A stretch of 64,000 nt of DNA from Chrysemys picta bellii (lineage: Eukaryota; Chordata; Testudines; Emydidae). A program made the translations under genes and the position numbers. This document shows, piece by piece, positions 1 through 11,850 of this stretch. Each line of letters opens with the position of its first letter. Positions within the stretch are counted from its first letter, which is position 1. The notes beneath the pieces are model-generated. The model made no database searches, was not told where the DNA came from, and saw only the letters and a program-made list of their open reading frames with translations. The stretch spans positions 91,832,264 through 91,896,263 of the forward strand of contig NC_088797.1 in the NCBI RefSeq assembly GCF_011386835.1, in the 5' to 3' direction.

Positions 1-606
1 GGTAATCTCATGCCTTTTATCTAGCTGTGTTTAACAACTCTTTGCTAGCAATATGCAGTTTTTTATGTTAATAGTAATTGTTAGTGTACTGAAAACAGGT
101 ACAAATGAAGTGTGTGTGTGTGTGTCTTCCCCCATTTAAATAATGATATAGGTCATTAAAAAATTAACAATTGTGAACCTCAAAAACTTTGTAGCTTAGT
201 ATGTTTCAACTCCTGCTTATCTGCCACTTTATCTTAAATTTTGGGTTAGAAATCTTGTACAAATAGATATTATCCTAAACTTTGCAGCTTCTGATTAGAT
301 ATGAACTGTCACAAAAACAATTATTCTCCTGCATGTTGACAACTCCACATATAGTACCAAATAAAACCTGTATGTGGATAGGCACATTATGAAGTTATCA
401 AGAAATATTTCTAACTTGCCTTTTAATGAGAGTCAGATGTACAATGGCCATTCATTTTTCAGTCCATGCCATTGACTGCATCATTTGTATAGAAGTGCAC
501 AGTTAGACCTGAGAAATGTGGTTTATAGTAGAAGAAAAGAGGAGAAAGTATTGTTTATTGTTTAACATTTGTATATAGCACTTTAAATAGTGAGTAAAAC
601 AGTGGG

Positions 607-672
607 TGAAATCCTGGCCCTATTGAAATCAATGGCAAAACTCCAACTGATGACAGTGGGGCCAGAATTTAC
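607..672. repeat. Short inverted repeat of a common sauropsid type
   Basis: The left arm reads gtgaaatcctggccct and the right arm, ggggccagaatttac, is close to its reverse complement; the middle carries 'gaaatcaatggcaaaactcc'. I recognise this imperfect palindrome as a widespread short repeat of reptile and bird genomes but cannot name its family. No coding content. Confidence 0.45.
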
Positions 673-864
673 CCATGGTCTTTGGCCCTAAATACTTGCA
701 GTTTAAATTGATCACAATAAGACAAAAAGATGCTGGATAGAGATCAATAGGAAAGGAGAATGGAGAGGGTGGTAAAAAATAACCTCTTTAGTAAATATAA
801 TTGGTAGTTGAATTCATGAGGGAGGGAATGTGGTTTAAGAAGTGGAGTAGATGTCTAGTCTCTC

Positions 865-1025
865 AGAATGTATTCCTTGATCTGCATTGACTTTCTATAT
901 ATACATGGGAAAGTCATCTGGCCTCACTGTGCATTAGTTTTCCCATCTGTAAAATATCTACCTCACAAGGTTCTGTGAGGCTTAAAGAGCAGGTCAAGTC
1001 TGTAAAGTGACTGGATAGTGAAAAA
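865..1025 (+). mobile_element. MIR SINE relic
   Basis: The MIR core is readable: 'gggaaagtcatctggcctc', then 'cattagttttcccatctgta', then 'ctacctcacaaggttctgtg' and 'ctgtaaagtgactgga'. Order and spacing match the MIR consensus in sense orientation. It is strongly diverged, as expected for this ancient amniote tRNA-derived SINE. Boundaries are approximate. Confidence 0.75.
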
Positions 1026-2029
1026 TGACATTGTGGATTTCCATGTTAATTGTCAACTTCAATGATTTCCTTATCAAATATGCTCAGTTAACAAATTTTT
1101 TAAAAGTTCTGGATTTTTTTTCAAAGCAAGTTCTGCAAACTTACTCTAGGATTTTAGAATCAAGCTTACCGGTAGTTGTTTCATGTTCACAATAATGATT
1201 CTACAGGACACTTTTATTTTCAGTTATGCCTTCAGTGACTTTTCTGCAATCCCATTACCTTTAATGAGTTTGTACAAATCCAACTGAATGGAATTTAAGG
1301 ATTGTCTACATTCATGGGGTTTGTAAGAATGAGAGAATCAGCAAAACCAAATACAGTATACTCCCAATTATCCAAATAGCATCGGGGGCACAAATTTTGT
1401 TCAGATAATAGAGAAGGCAGGAGCCATTCAGCAGCAGGGTGGCCTCCCCGTTGCCAGTCTTGGCCTGGAGTCTCTGTTCAATTATCTGAACTTCCACATT
1501 AACTGAATCCTTTCCTTGTCCCCCAGCATCTGATACATGCTGCAAAGGGGCTGTATCCTATGCTGAGAGACAAGGAAGGCATTTGGATAATGCAGAGGTT
1601 TGGATAACAGGGTTTCAGAAAAACGGGAATATACTGTGGTGCCTGCAAAATTCTTGTCAAAGCCACATGGCAGAGTTCAGTTTTGATATTTTGCTCACTG
1701 TATGTACAAGCTGTGAGAGACTGCTGATTTCCTGCAATATCTTGAGTAAACCTTATTGAATTAGTGTTAATGCCTTTGGGGGTATATTGTATTAAAAATA
1801 CAGCTATGTACGATTGTGGCATTGTATGTATCTTCTCTAGTAGGGAGAGGGAATGCTAATATACTATCTCCCTTAACAATCCTTTGAAGCAACCCTTCTG
1901 GAAAGGTATGCATATACTAGTTCAAACTGCATTCTCCAAGGACAAAGAGAGAAAGAGTTATTGTATAAATAGTCTAGTTTTAAACGGGCTCATGGTTTCT
2001 TCCTGATCAGCAAATGGACAGGACCCGTG

Positions 2030-2590
2030 GTCCACAAAAGGCCCCAATCCACTGGGGAAGGTTAGAAAGATGGGGCTTCCGGATGCTTGTTCGGCATTGG
2101 AGCAGTGATGATTCTGTAACCACATCAAATCCCCTTGGGTGAAGGTTTAAAGAACTGCTCTTGCCAGAATCCATGTTAGGGATGGTTTCTGGTCAGCTTC
2201 TTAGCATGTGTGTAGGTTTGTTTGTTGGTTTTAATGTATTTTCTCTGTAATGCTTTTTACCTTAAGAATAAAGTGGGCTAGCATAGGAGGTGCTATGTGG
2301 TACCTTTTAACTGTGGCATTTACACTTGTTAACCATCTCTAAAGAGAAAGCAACCAAGTTTTGCTTTGGCAGCCTGTCTCTCCTGGGGATAACACAGGGA
2401 AGTTAAGGAACTGTGCAGCCTGGAAATACTCCAGTCAAAAGAGTGAGGGACACATGTCTCCATCCAGGAAAGGCAACAGCTGGGGAGCTGGAATCCTGAG
2501 AGTGGGTGCCTTTGCTGAGCCACTGAGGGGGCATACAGGTGCAGTTCCCCTGAACTGTAACCCAAGTAATCTGTGTCCTACAAAAGGAAC
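2030..2590 (+). repeat. LTR-like interspersed repeat, class uncertain
   Basis: The block includes 'accttaagaataaa' (a polyadenylation-like signal near 2266) followed by a segment rich in short motifs (ggcagcctgtctctcctggg, ggaaatactccagtc). I recognise the text as a repeat seen often in turtle genomes, with the look of an LTR or a retroelement 3' region. No clear terminal repeats or target duplication were found, so limits and class are tentative. Reading frames of 78-85 codons on both strands here do not look coding. Confidence 0.35.
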
Positions 2591-4334
2591 ATTTGTCCTA
2601 AATAACTTGCAAACTTAATATAAATTACAGATCACTTTAATAAGAAACATGTATGTATTGATATGATAAAACACTATATAATTTTTTGAAAGAAAAAATG
2701 CGCTGATGTCTGTAGTGGTATACCTCGTACCTAATCATGGAATATAAAGCTAAGCTTCGGAAATTTGGGGTTTCCAGGGACAATTATATCCTCTGCCATG
2801 TGAAGGGAAACCCATTGTTTCCAACAAAAACATCAGCACAGGTGACCAGATTGTGTTTGGAGTCACATGGGAAAGTCACATGTTGATGCCCAATTTCGCT
2901 CAGTCATTGCAGGAAGCCATTACTTATATTCCAGAAAGTACATTTATAGGACAGTCCACTCAGTGTAGATGGGCGTCTCCCATTGCCCATTATGAGTTAA
3001 GTGTCCTTTTGATGGGCCACTCAATTTGAATAGTCCCTCCAAGATGTGCTGGCTAACTACTTCATGGGCGTTACCCCAGGAGCAAACATTTGAAATCCAG
3101 ATATAGAGCCAATATTCATAACTTCAAATACAAAAATGATACATGCATAGAGATAGCATAATCATAACCTGCAAATCATAAACCTTTTATAGATATCTTA
3201 CGTGCCACATTTTGTACAAGATATGTTGCAAATATGTAATAGTGGTTGTAACAATGATCTATATAGTTATATTTTATCAGATAACATCATACTGGCCATG
3301 ACTAATATTGTAATTCTCTAATTTAGTACCATACCTATGTCAAAAGATAAAATCTTATACTATATAAGATAAGGAAACAAAGCTTCTTAAAACCTGCTAA
3401 TGCATTGTCACTGCAGAAGACAGTCAGTACTATTCCTTTTCTTTGAAAACAATAAGTAAAAGCAAGGCTGTGTAGGAAAGTGCTCTTCCCTGTGCTGTCT
3501 TGCTCGTTTTATTTTCTGTGCGTAGCGCTGCTGCTGGTGGTGAAAAATAAGAGCAGGAAGGGTGTTTGAAATGATTTTTTTTAAATCAACCAAAGTGATT
3601 TATTTCATTACTCTATCACAAGTTTTATTTTGGCTTTAGAAAATAACTTTAAAGCTATATTTCCATTCATTGATATATCTCTCAGGTTTTTTTCCTTGCT
3701 TAATATTTTTCCTGATATTTTCCCCTAAGCAATAGATTGTTTAATGCTTGTTTAGCTGTGTCATCTGTATGTAAATATAAAGATGTCAACTGGGATTTAT
3801 AAAGGAACCTAATGGTGTTAGGCATGCAACCTCCTTTGAATTTCAGGGATATTTAAGCATTCTACCTTCTTTAGGATTTTTTGAAAAATCCTAGTCTTAC
3901 TTTCTTATTTAAATGTGGCAATTCAAAACTGGAAAAGAGTATCAGTCACATGCTGTTTGATACCTTCTTTTCATCACCAATGTAAAACGTGTAAGATTTA
4001 AGTATCATAAAAGTGAAATCTTCTACTTTTCTTTAATGTAAACTATAGTTGTACTTATGAATGCAATAATAGGATAAACTTTAGTGTATACAATTATTTT
4101 CTTCTACTATTTATTAAATTTGATGAAAGTTAAGTAATTGTGTGAAAAAGCTTTGTGCTTATTGTGGGTGTTTGTTATTATATGCATTAAAATGTGACCT
4201 CAGAAGTATGTTCTTATAGTACAAGAGGTTCATTTTGGGAGTTCTTGGGGAAACAAAAAGCTCCCATAATTCATGTATGATATGAAACTCCCATACTATA
4301 AGAGAAACTTGCTTTTACAGAGTTAGTTATTATA

Positions 4335-4405
4335 AGGATGTGGAGGACTAGAACCCAGGTCTGCAGTTCCTAGGGCAGCTATCTGACATTCCTATATCAC
4401 CACTG
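4335..4405 (-). mobile_element. Possible MIR fragment, antisense
   Basis: 'gactagaacccaggtctgca' followed by a segment ending in 'tatcaccactggga' resembles the tRNA-related part of MIR read in antisense, where 'gaacccaggtct' is the conserved patch. The fragment is short and diverged, so a different tRNA-derived SINE is possible. Confidence 0.4.
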
Positions 4406-5855
4406 GGAGGTTATGCAGAGTCACCTCCAAGGAGTACTGTGGAGATTAGGTGTCACAGGAAGTACCACCCAAAGGGGTCAGACCAACAGCACCCTGGCCC
4501 ATGCTAACTTGTTGACCCTAAAGGGTGCCTCAGAAAGTTGTCTGAACAACCATATAGATGTTTGGTTTACTGCAGCTCCAGGCCTTGCATCACCTTCTGA
4601 TTTCCAGTCTTTGATCCCATTGTGATTCTTAGTTACCAGTCTGAAGTCAGAACCAGCTACTCCTGATCTCTGGTCTCCAACCTTGGTCTGACCCTGAGTA
4701 TTGCTCTGGTATTCAACTCAGGGGATTACCAAAGGGAAGAAGATTGGAAGTTAGGTGTAAGTGTAAATTGTAAATATATGTAGGCAGCTGACCTACACCA
4801 AGGTGTAGGTGGTATAAACCAGTGGACAGAGAAGGAGTCTGGCCCTAGTGATCAGAGAAGAATCAAAGGGCAGAAAAAGAGATGTGCTTAGGAGGCAAGC
4901 TGATGGTTGGAGCCAGGAGTTCAGAGGAAGCAGATCTGATATAGCTTGGGGGCCTGGAATGCATTGAGCTGCCACTGTGCTGCTGTTGCTGCAGGGATTA
5001 AATGGCAATCATTTGGCTTTTCTGACGAACCAGGGAGCACAGTCCTTTAGTGAGGGTTTGTTGGGACCAGCTGAGTTTCTGACAGCAGCTAGCAGACGTT
5101 ATGCCTGAACTAGGCCTAGAGTAAATAATTCTATATTTGCAGGTAGTGTGGATGGAGAGGAGTGGGTTGGCAGGTTCTGGGAATGACTTCTGGCTTTCCA
5201 GAATTAAAAATAAAGTAAAGCAAAACCTGAGAGTTGTGAGGGTAGGTTTTCTCCTCCCCTTACCTCTCTCTGCAGATCTAGTGCCAGGATACTTCCAAAC
5301 CACACCACTTTATAATGCTGGCAGTGTGGTAGAGGCAGATAAGTCCAGGCTCTGATTGCTTTCTAATAAATACGTACATCCGTGGCAGGAACTAATTTTT
5401 TAATGTGTTTGTAAAGTGGCCAGCACAATGAAGCTCTGATTCTTACTGGGGCCTCTGAGTGCTACTATAATCTAATAATGAATAATAGTTCAGTCAGTTG
5501 AGAAGTAACTTGCTTCTGTATCAAAAAGATTTGGGAACTTGCTGATCTTGTCTCTTACACTGGCCAAGGCTGCCAACATGAAGTCTTTCATTCAGTATAC
5601 TGCAGAGACTAGAGAATGGATTGTACTTCTGGAATTATGAATAGCATTAACATCTGTGGATTCTAGGCCTGTGGAAATTTAATGGACCAGTAAGACAGAC
5701 TTGTAATGCTGAATCAGACTATTAGTTTCGTTTAACATTATTTCTTTAAAAAGAAAAACTAACTAGTTTTTTGTTAAAGACTGGTTAAAGTTTTTCTTTT
5801 TCAAGAAACTGTGTTAAATAAAACTAAATTCTATATTGAATTGTATTGAAATAAT

Positions 5856-5916
5856 TACCCTGTATACTCATCTGCATGTACATAACTACCCTGTTTGTAC
5901 TCATCTGCATGTACAT
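5856..5916 (+). repeat. Two-copy tandem duplication of about 32 bp
   Basis: 'taccctgt' followed by 'actcatctgcatgtacat' occurs twice in succession (5856-5884 and 5887-5916), differing by a two-base insertion. A simple local duplication with no coding content. Confidence 0.7.
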
Positions 5917-8501
5917 GTGACAAAGCATTTCATTCTATAGCACCACCTCATAATTGCTTTAGTATATTTTAAGACACTTATCTCCTTTGAGATGATAATC
6001 AGCTATGATTTAAAAGGAAAATGACCCAGGTCAAATTTGTTTAGTCGGCAAAACCACTTACTCCAGTCAGAGAAAGTAGGTCAGAAAAGGCAGCACTGAC
6101 CTCAGTGAGTCTGTGTAATCAGATATAATTTACACATAAGCAAAGAATGTCTACGTTCCCTAATCAGATTGCATTAGAGAGATAATTAATAAAACTATTA
6201 ATCTATAAAACAGTTAGTCCTACAAAAACGCTAATTCCTTCTCCAGTGTATTTGTTTGTTTTCGTATAATGGACAGTTTGCTTTTAAAGTTCGAAAGCCA
6301 ACAGAGTGTTGTAGTATTATGATTAAACAAATAAGTAAAATCTGGGCTGCATTCGTGGCCCTTGCTAAGGTCAACTTTGTACCAAAGGGATCTTAGACCA
6401 GCCCTAAATGTGTAACTTGCTACTTGCCTAGGGTGGTGAGGATTCCCACCACAGGGAAATTCTACTTTCTCCCCTACTTCCTCCCATGCCAGAGACCGGA
6501 CTGGGACATGTACAGCTCTGCCATACTCTCAGTCAGTGGAAGAGTCCCTATAGGACTGGTTCTGACAGTGCAATTTATAGTGGCTCAAGCTGCGTCAAGT
6601 GTAAGTTTCACCAAAGCCTGGGATATGAAACATTGAATATCCAGAAAATAAAGAGGAATTGAGGTTTCTGCCCAAAAATATGTTTTTTTTTTATTTGTTA
6701 ATACCATAGATTGAAATTAAAAGTACCTGAACGCATATTTCCAGTTGTGAATTTGCTATTTTGTTGGGAAATCATTTTGATTTTAATATCTATGTGGGTA
6801 GTTCATTTAATGAATTTCATATTTGCTACCCCCTTGCATCCTTAAAAAAATGCAGTGCGCTGTTCTGCCCTACTGGAGAATAACTGCATAGGAGAGAAAA
6901 CATTCCTTACAAGTTATACTCATAGATTTACTTCTGGGGGGGTGGGGGGGTGGAAGGAGAGGAAGCAGTGGGTTTTCTCTACCCCTGCGGAAGAAACCCT
7001 GGTGCATGCTCAAGAACTAGATGGATTTCTGGGGATCCACCAGAGCCACAGGGCCATCTTCACAGAAGCCCTATACCTCTGAACCAGCTCTGATGCTGCC
7101 TGCTCCATGTCTCTTAATTCAATTGGAGTGGGCAAGTCACTGGAAATGAATAGTCTCTGGTTATAGTGACTTTTGCTGGCTTTCTCAGTGGGCTTGGTGG
7201 CGAGAGTAATTTGACTCCTGCACTGTAACCTGACCTGTCTGGTTTTGTGGATTCCCTACAGAATAGCTTCTACAGAATTGCTAGAAAAGAAGAGAGTGCT
7301 ACAGGGGAGGAACTTGCTGCTTTCATAAATCAGGTTCCTGTCTGTCTACAGATAGGAAGAGGGGCACAGAATTCAAAACAAAGAATTATCTCCTCAATAG
7401 AGACTGGTGTGGTAGTGTTTGCCTTACTCCCAAGTCAGAATCCACTAGGATTTATTTTAGTTTGGATGTCTATCTTAAGAGTTGTGATCTTAAGACTGTT
7501 TTGGAGGATTCATGCTATTCTCTTCCAGAGGAGGGTGGGGTATTTTGAATAGTTATGTTGTGTTTTTTTTATAAGAAACAATAATTATTTGTGCTGTATG
7601 AGATAGTTTAATGCCCTGTCCATCTTGAGAATTTATTTTTATCAGACCATTCTGTCTGCTTTTCTAGGAACTGTACAACAGTCCACGGCTGAGAAATTAG
7701 CAATTAAATAAATCCATTGTTTTGATTTTAATGCTGATAACTATGTGGGTAGTTAAAAATGAAATATGTGATCATTATTTTGACTTAACTTCACAAAATA
7801 GCTTAAATGTATACTGGTTAACTTTAGTGGGCAGGGTTAATTTTCTTGTAGGTTTTTCTGTTCTATCTGCCATCATTACCATTGCTATTAGTAATGTTTG
7901 TCTGTCATAACTCAGATGATTAAATGAGTTGCATATTAATAAATGGGATGTGTAGTTGTGTGATAAAATTATACTTAATGTAAATGATTCATACCATGTT
8001 GTTATTTAATTAGACATATCTTTATTTCTATATATAACATATAATTGGAAATAAAATGAAGTAAATGTACAGGAAAGAATTCAGCAAGGAACAGAGAACA
8101 GTAACCAAGAAAATGACAGAACTGAGGAACAAAAAAGCTAGATTTCTGCAAAATTTGCCTTTGGAGGCCAAAAACTTTCTTCGCCTTTGAAAGCTACAAA
8201 AGGGATCTTTACTGTATTTTTGTATTGTGTTTTTATTCTGTTTACATAATCACTCCTGAGCTTCCCTTGCAATGTATGCACTGCTTTTCTTGTCTGAAAC
8301 TGTATTTTAAATGTATGAAACAAAAGTAACCAATTTTATTTTTTCTGTTTATCTTAATTCCCCCTATTTTTTTTTATCAGAGGAAAGTATCATTCTGATA
8401 TGTCCATGTTCAGAAGATTTTACAGTACATTTGTCATAATAACAGTTAAATAAGTCTATGGATAAAAAGAAAAGGAGGATAAGTAGGGGAGTGGATTAAT
8501 T

Positions 8502-8907
8502 CAGTGGTTCTCAACCAGGGATACATGTATCTCTGGGGGTACTCAGAGGTCTTCCAGGAGGCACATCAACCCATCTAGATATTTGCCTAGTTTTGGAACA
8601 GGTTACATAAAAGCACTAGCGAAGTCAGTACAAACTAAAATTCCATACTGACAATGACTTGTTTATACTGCTGTATACACTATACACTGAAATGTAAGTA
8701 CAATATTTGTATTCCAATTGATTTATAAGTATATGGTAAAATGAGACAATAAGCAGTTTTTCAGTAATAGTGTGCTTTGACACTTTTGTATTTTTATGTC
8801 TGATTTTGTAAGCAAGTAGTTTTTAAGTGAGGTGAAAATTGGGGGTACGCAAGATGAATCAGACTCCTGAAAGGGCTACAGTAGTCTGGAAAGGTTGAGA
8901 ACCACTG
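8502..8907. mobile_element. Non-autonomous hAT (Charlie-type) element
   Basis: The 406-bp element starts cagtggttctcaacc and ends with the exact inverse ggttgagaaccactg, the classic hAT-Charlie terminal repeat. It is flanked by a decayed 8-bp target duplication, gattaatt (8494-8501) and gattagtg (8908-8915), 6 of 8 matching. There is no transposase frame, so it was moved in trans. The interior is AT-rich with no recognised sequence. Its divergence suggests an old insertion. Confidence 0.85.
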
Positions 8908-9222
8908 GATTAGTGCATTAGTTGTTCACTTCTGGAGACATTAAATAATCCTGCTTCAGGTGAGAATTAAAAATGGTTTTTGAGGTCCTGTCCTAGCTCC
9001 TGCTTGTCATGTGGCACAAAAACACCTCACTCAGTGCCATGCATGGTCATGGTGGCCAGATATGTTGCTGAAGATCAGAAATGGTAGCGCATTACTAGAT
9101 CTGCATGTGGAAACATCTGTATTGCATGTCTCTTGCTTGCAGTATAAATGGCTGTAAAGAGTATTATTAGTTCTATTACAGCTAATGTTATTTAAAAAAA
9201 TAAGAAAATTACCGTATTTTCC

Positions 9223-9271
9223 GGCGTATAAGACGACTGGGCGTATAAGACGACTGGGCGTATAAGACGAC
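9223..9271 (+). repeat. 17-bp subterminal tandem repeat of the pogo-like element
   Basis: The unit gcgtataagacgactgg occurs at 9224-9240 and 9241-9257, with a partial third copy from 9258. A related 'ccgtataagacta' follows near 9313, and two further copies lie in the other end near 11717-11748. Repeated sites beside the terminal repeats are typical transposase binding sites; that role is inferred here. Confidence 0.75.
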
Positions 9272-9739
9272 CCCCAACTTTTCCAGTTAAAATATAGAGT
9301 TTGGGATATACTCGCCGTATAAGACTACCCCTCTTCCAACGCACACCAAAAAAAATTTAAAAAAACATCAGATTTGATTTCAATATGGTAATTTTAATTC
9401 AAATGCTTATGACATGCAGGTACTTAGCAGGAAAACTGTCACTTATAAACATAAGGCTGTTTGTCATCAAACATGTAAACATAAAACAGTGCAAGTGGAT
9501 TAAACTTTTCCTAATTCACTCTAAAGCTGAAAGGAAGGATAAGACAATAAACCCATGGGAGCTGCCATGCTGTTTGTTTTCTAAGCTGTCAACCAAACTG
9601 GAACTGATGATGATAGGAGGAAGATAACAAACAAGAGAGAGAGAGCAAGTGCCGGGCAAGTCCCTGGCGAGTTAGCAACGCCCATCATAACTGCAAGCTA
9701 CGGTATTTTTACAGGGTTTGCTGGCGTGACAGTTTCCCT

Positions 9740-11069
9740 TTAAAAGCCTTCAAAATCCTCCTGTTCGTCATCTGATATCATAAGTACATCAATGACATCT
9801 TGTGATACATTTGTAAGGCAGTCATCGTATGGATCAAATTCCGTATCAGATGGTGTGGTCTCAGCTTCGGCTTCCTCTTCATCTTGCCACAAGTAGTCGT
9901 CCTCCATACCATCTAATGAATTTGATATGCCACACTTCTTGAAAGACTTGATTACTGTTTCTGCATCAATATCATTCCAGGCTTTTATGACAAACTTGCA
10001 CAAAACATCCAACTGTGGAGCATGCATGTTTCCTCCTTTTGTGAATGACTTTTCGCCGCTAACCATCCATTCATTCCACTGTTCTTGAATGTGATCTTTA
10101 AATGGCTTGTTTAGGCACACATCCAGTGGCTGTACCAACGATGTCAATCCTGCAGGAATAACTGCCGCATCTGTGTTTAGTCTTGCAAGCATTTGCTTGG
10201 TGCTGGGAGTTAAATGAGCCCTGAACATATCCCACACCAGTAGACTACATTTTTGAATAAGTCCACCTGGTCGCCTGCTCCATACATTATCAAGCCATAG
10301 CTTTACCCCTTCTTCATCCATCCAGCCTTTTTCATTCACATGTACAAAACAACCAACAGGGAACTTGAATTTCGGCATTGTTTTTCTTTTAAAAATAATC
10401 ATTGGTCTCAGTTTGGCGCCATCAGCTGTGCATCCTAGTACCATTGTAAAACTGGACTTCTCATGTCCTGTTGTTTTAATTAAAATTGTTTTTTCACCTT
10501 TTTGATGGACAGTTTTATTTCCAACCATATCAAAATTCATTGGAGTTTCATCCATATTTCCAATACTACTTAACGCATAGCCATGTTTAGTGCGCTGTTG
10601 TATTACGTATCGATGGAAACTATTTACTTTGCTATCAAGATCTGCAGGTAATTTTGGGGCAATTTTCATCTTTTGCCTCAGTACCATATTATGCCTTCCC
10701 ATGAATCTAGTACACCAGGATACAGTGGCCTTAAATCTGTTGCTGTGATCTGGGTTAAATTTGGCCCACTGAAGTGCAAACAAATGTATTTTATTTCGTG
10801 TCACTACATAACCGTTTTGGCGATGCTCATTCACCATGTCTGCTACATGTTTTTCGAGTTCTGGCCAATGTGGAGTGCCTCTTCTTAATGCACACTTACC
10901 CCTTGGCACACTCTTTAATGCTTTTTCATTTAGCTTTCCAGTCCCGAACCATCTTTTCTGTTACTCCATATTGTCTTGCAGCAGCGCAGTTATTATGTTC
11001 CATGGCAAAGTTTACAACTTTAAGTTTGAAACTGGCTTCATATTTCCTTCTTCTTGCTGGTGGAGCCAT
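9740..11069 (-). pseudogene. Pogo-like DDE transposase, one frameshift
   Basis: The start codon is at 11069-11067. The first 47 codons (MAPPARRRKYEASFKLK onward) form a psq/Brinker-like helix-turn-helix ending '..VRDWKAK'. Near 10930 the frame meets a TGA and reading continues one frame over through 'LNEKALKSVPRGK'. The long downstream frame (389 codons from 10909 to the TAA at 9742-9740) holds a second, CENP-B-type DNA-binding segment (about residues 10-85) and a DDE_1 catalytic domain. The acidic triad is present: D120 (NMDETPMNFD), D227 (LLVWDMFRAH) and D263 (VQPLDVCLN), with 35 residues between the last two. The C-terminus is acidic. The product would bind the element's ends and move it by cut and paste in the nucleus. 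POGK and related domesticated pogo genes are similar, but TA duplications and terminal repeats show this is a transposon. Apart from the frameshift it looks intact. Confidence 0.88.
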
Positions 11070-11173
11070 GATGGGGTTTTGACTGTTGGACATTTGTATA
11101 CTGTACTGTATGTACTGGTGCTATACTGTATGAACAGGTACAGATACTGGTGCTGTACTGTATGTGGTACCCA

Positions 11174-11240
11174 GTATACAACAACCAGCCAATCACGGCA
11201 AGCGATGTACCTTACCGGCGATTGGCTGGTTGTTGTATAC
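11174..11240. repeat. Perfect 21-bp inverted repeat inside the pogo-like element
   Basis: Positions 11174-11194 and 11220-11240 are exact reverse complements around a 25-base loop; the core is caaccagccaatc / gattggctggttg. The arms carry ATTGG/CCAAT boxes, which could serve a promoter for the transposase gene starting about 100 bp to the left; that is inference. A direct repeat, tactggtgct-tactgtatg, lies next to it at 11112-11132 and 11144-11164. Confidence 0.85.
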
Positions 11241-11316
11241 AAAGCCTGCTTGGATTGGTCAGGTCTCCCTGCCTGCCCAGCCCTCCCTATCTCCAAGACT
11301 ATCAGAGCAGTAGCGC

Positions 11317-11503
11317 AAACACGCCTCTTTCACCCGTCTGGCCTGCCCTTGTATCCTATTACCTCCTTCTCTGCCTCTCAGATCTCGCACATGCGCGCCT
11401 GCGCCGCTTCACTGCAGTCCTCAGGAGCGAGATCTGAGAGGCAGAGAAGGAGGTACGGTAATAGGATACAAGGGCAGGCCAGACGGGTGAAAGAGGCGTG
11501 TTT
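11317..11503. repeat. Long GC-rich inverted repeat inside the pogo-like element
   Basis: The arm 11317-11388 (72 bp) pairs with 11427-11503 (77 bp) around a 38-base loop. Pairing is essentially complete except for a 5-base insertion (acggt) in the right arm. Shared text includes cctgcccttgtatcctatta and its inverse. It lies in the element's leader upstream of the transposase start on the minus strand. The transcript would fold into a very stable stem. Confidence 0.88.
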
Positions 11504-11850
11504 TTCTGGGCACAGCGCCGCTCTCTCTCTTTTTTCCATACCCCGGGCGTCCCGGACGCCTGCAGCTTGCTCCGCCCTTCACTTACACCTTCCCAGTGAG
11601 GCGCCCCCTCACCTCGTCATTGGGCGGGGATGCGGCCGCGGCCGTTTTTGAGCTCCCCCCACCATATGCGGCGACCGCAGATTCTCCAGTCCGGCTCGGA
11701 AGTTTCAGCACCCGCCCTATAAGACGACACCCGGCGTATAAGACGACCCCCGACTTTTGAGAAGATTTTCCTGGGTTAAAAAGTAGTCTTATACGCCAGA
11801 AAATACAGTAACTCTTTTATATCTCTTCATGAATTGCCTTGTCATCATCT

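Larger units (their letters stand above)
9212..11808 (-). mobile_element. Pogo/Tigger-like (Tc1-mariner superfamily) DNA transposon
   Basis: A 2.6-kb element. The left end reads ccgtattttccggcgtataa and the right end, inverted, ctgtattttctggcgtataa. Both are flanked by the TA dinucleotide (9210-9211, 11809-11810), the target duplication of Tc1/mariner transposons. The motif gcgtataagacgac is repeated just inside both ends, suggesting subterminal transposase sites. One gene on the minus strand encodes a pogo-type DDE transposase. Between the transposase start and the right end lies a GC-rich leader of about 0.7 kb with two strong hairpins. Only one frameshift in the gene is evident, so this is among the younger elements in the window. 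Confidence 0.88.

Noticed and set aside
10836..11651. 271-codon plus-strand frame
   Set aside because: It runs antisense to the pogo-like transposase start and through the element's hairpin leader; the translation has no domain and is explained by the GC-rich inverted repeats.
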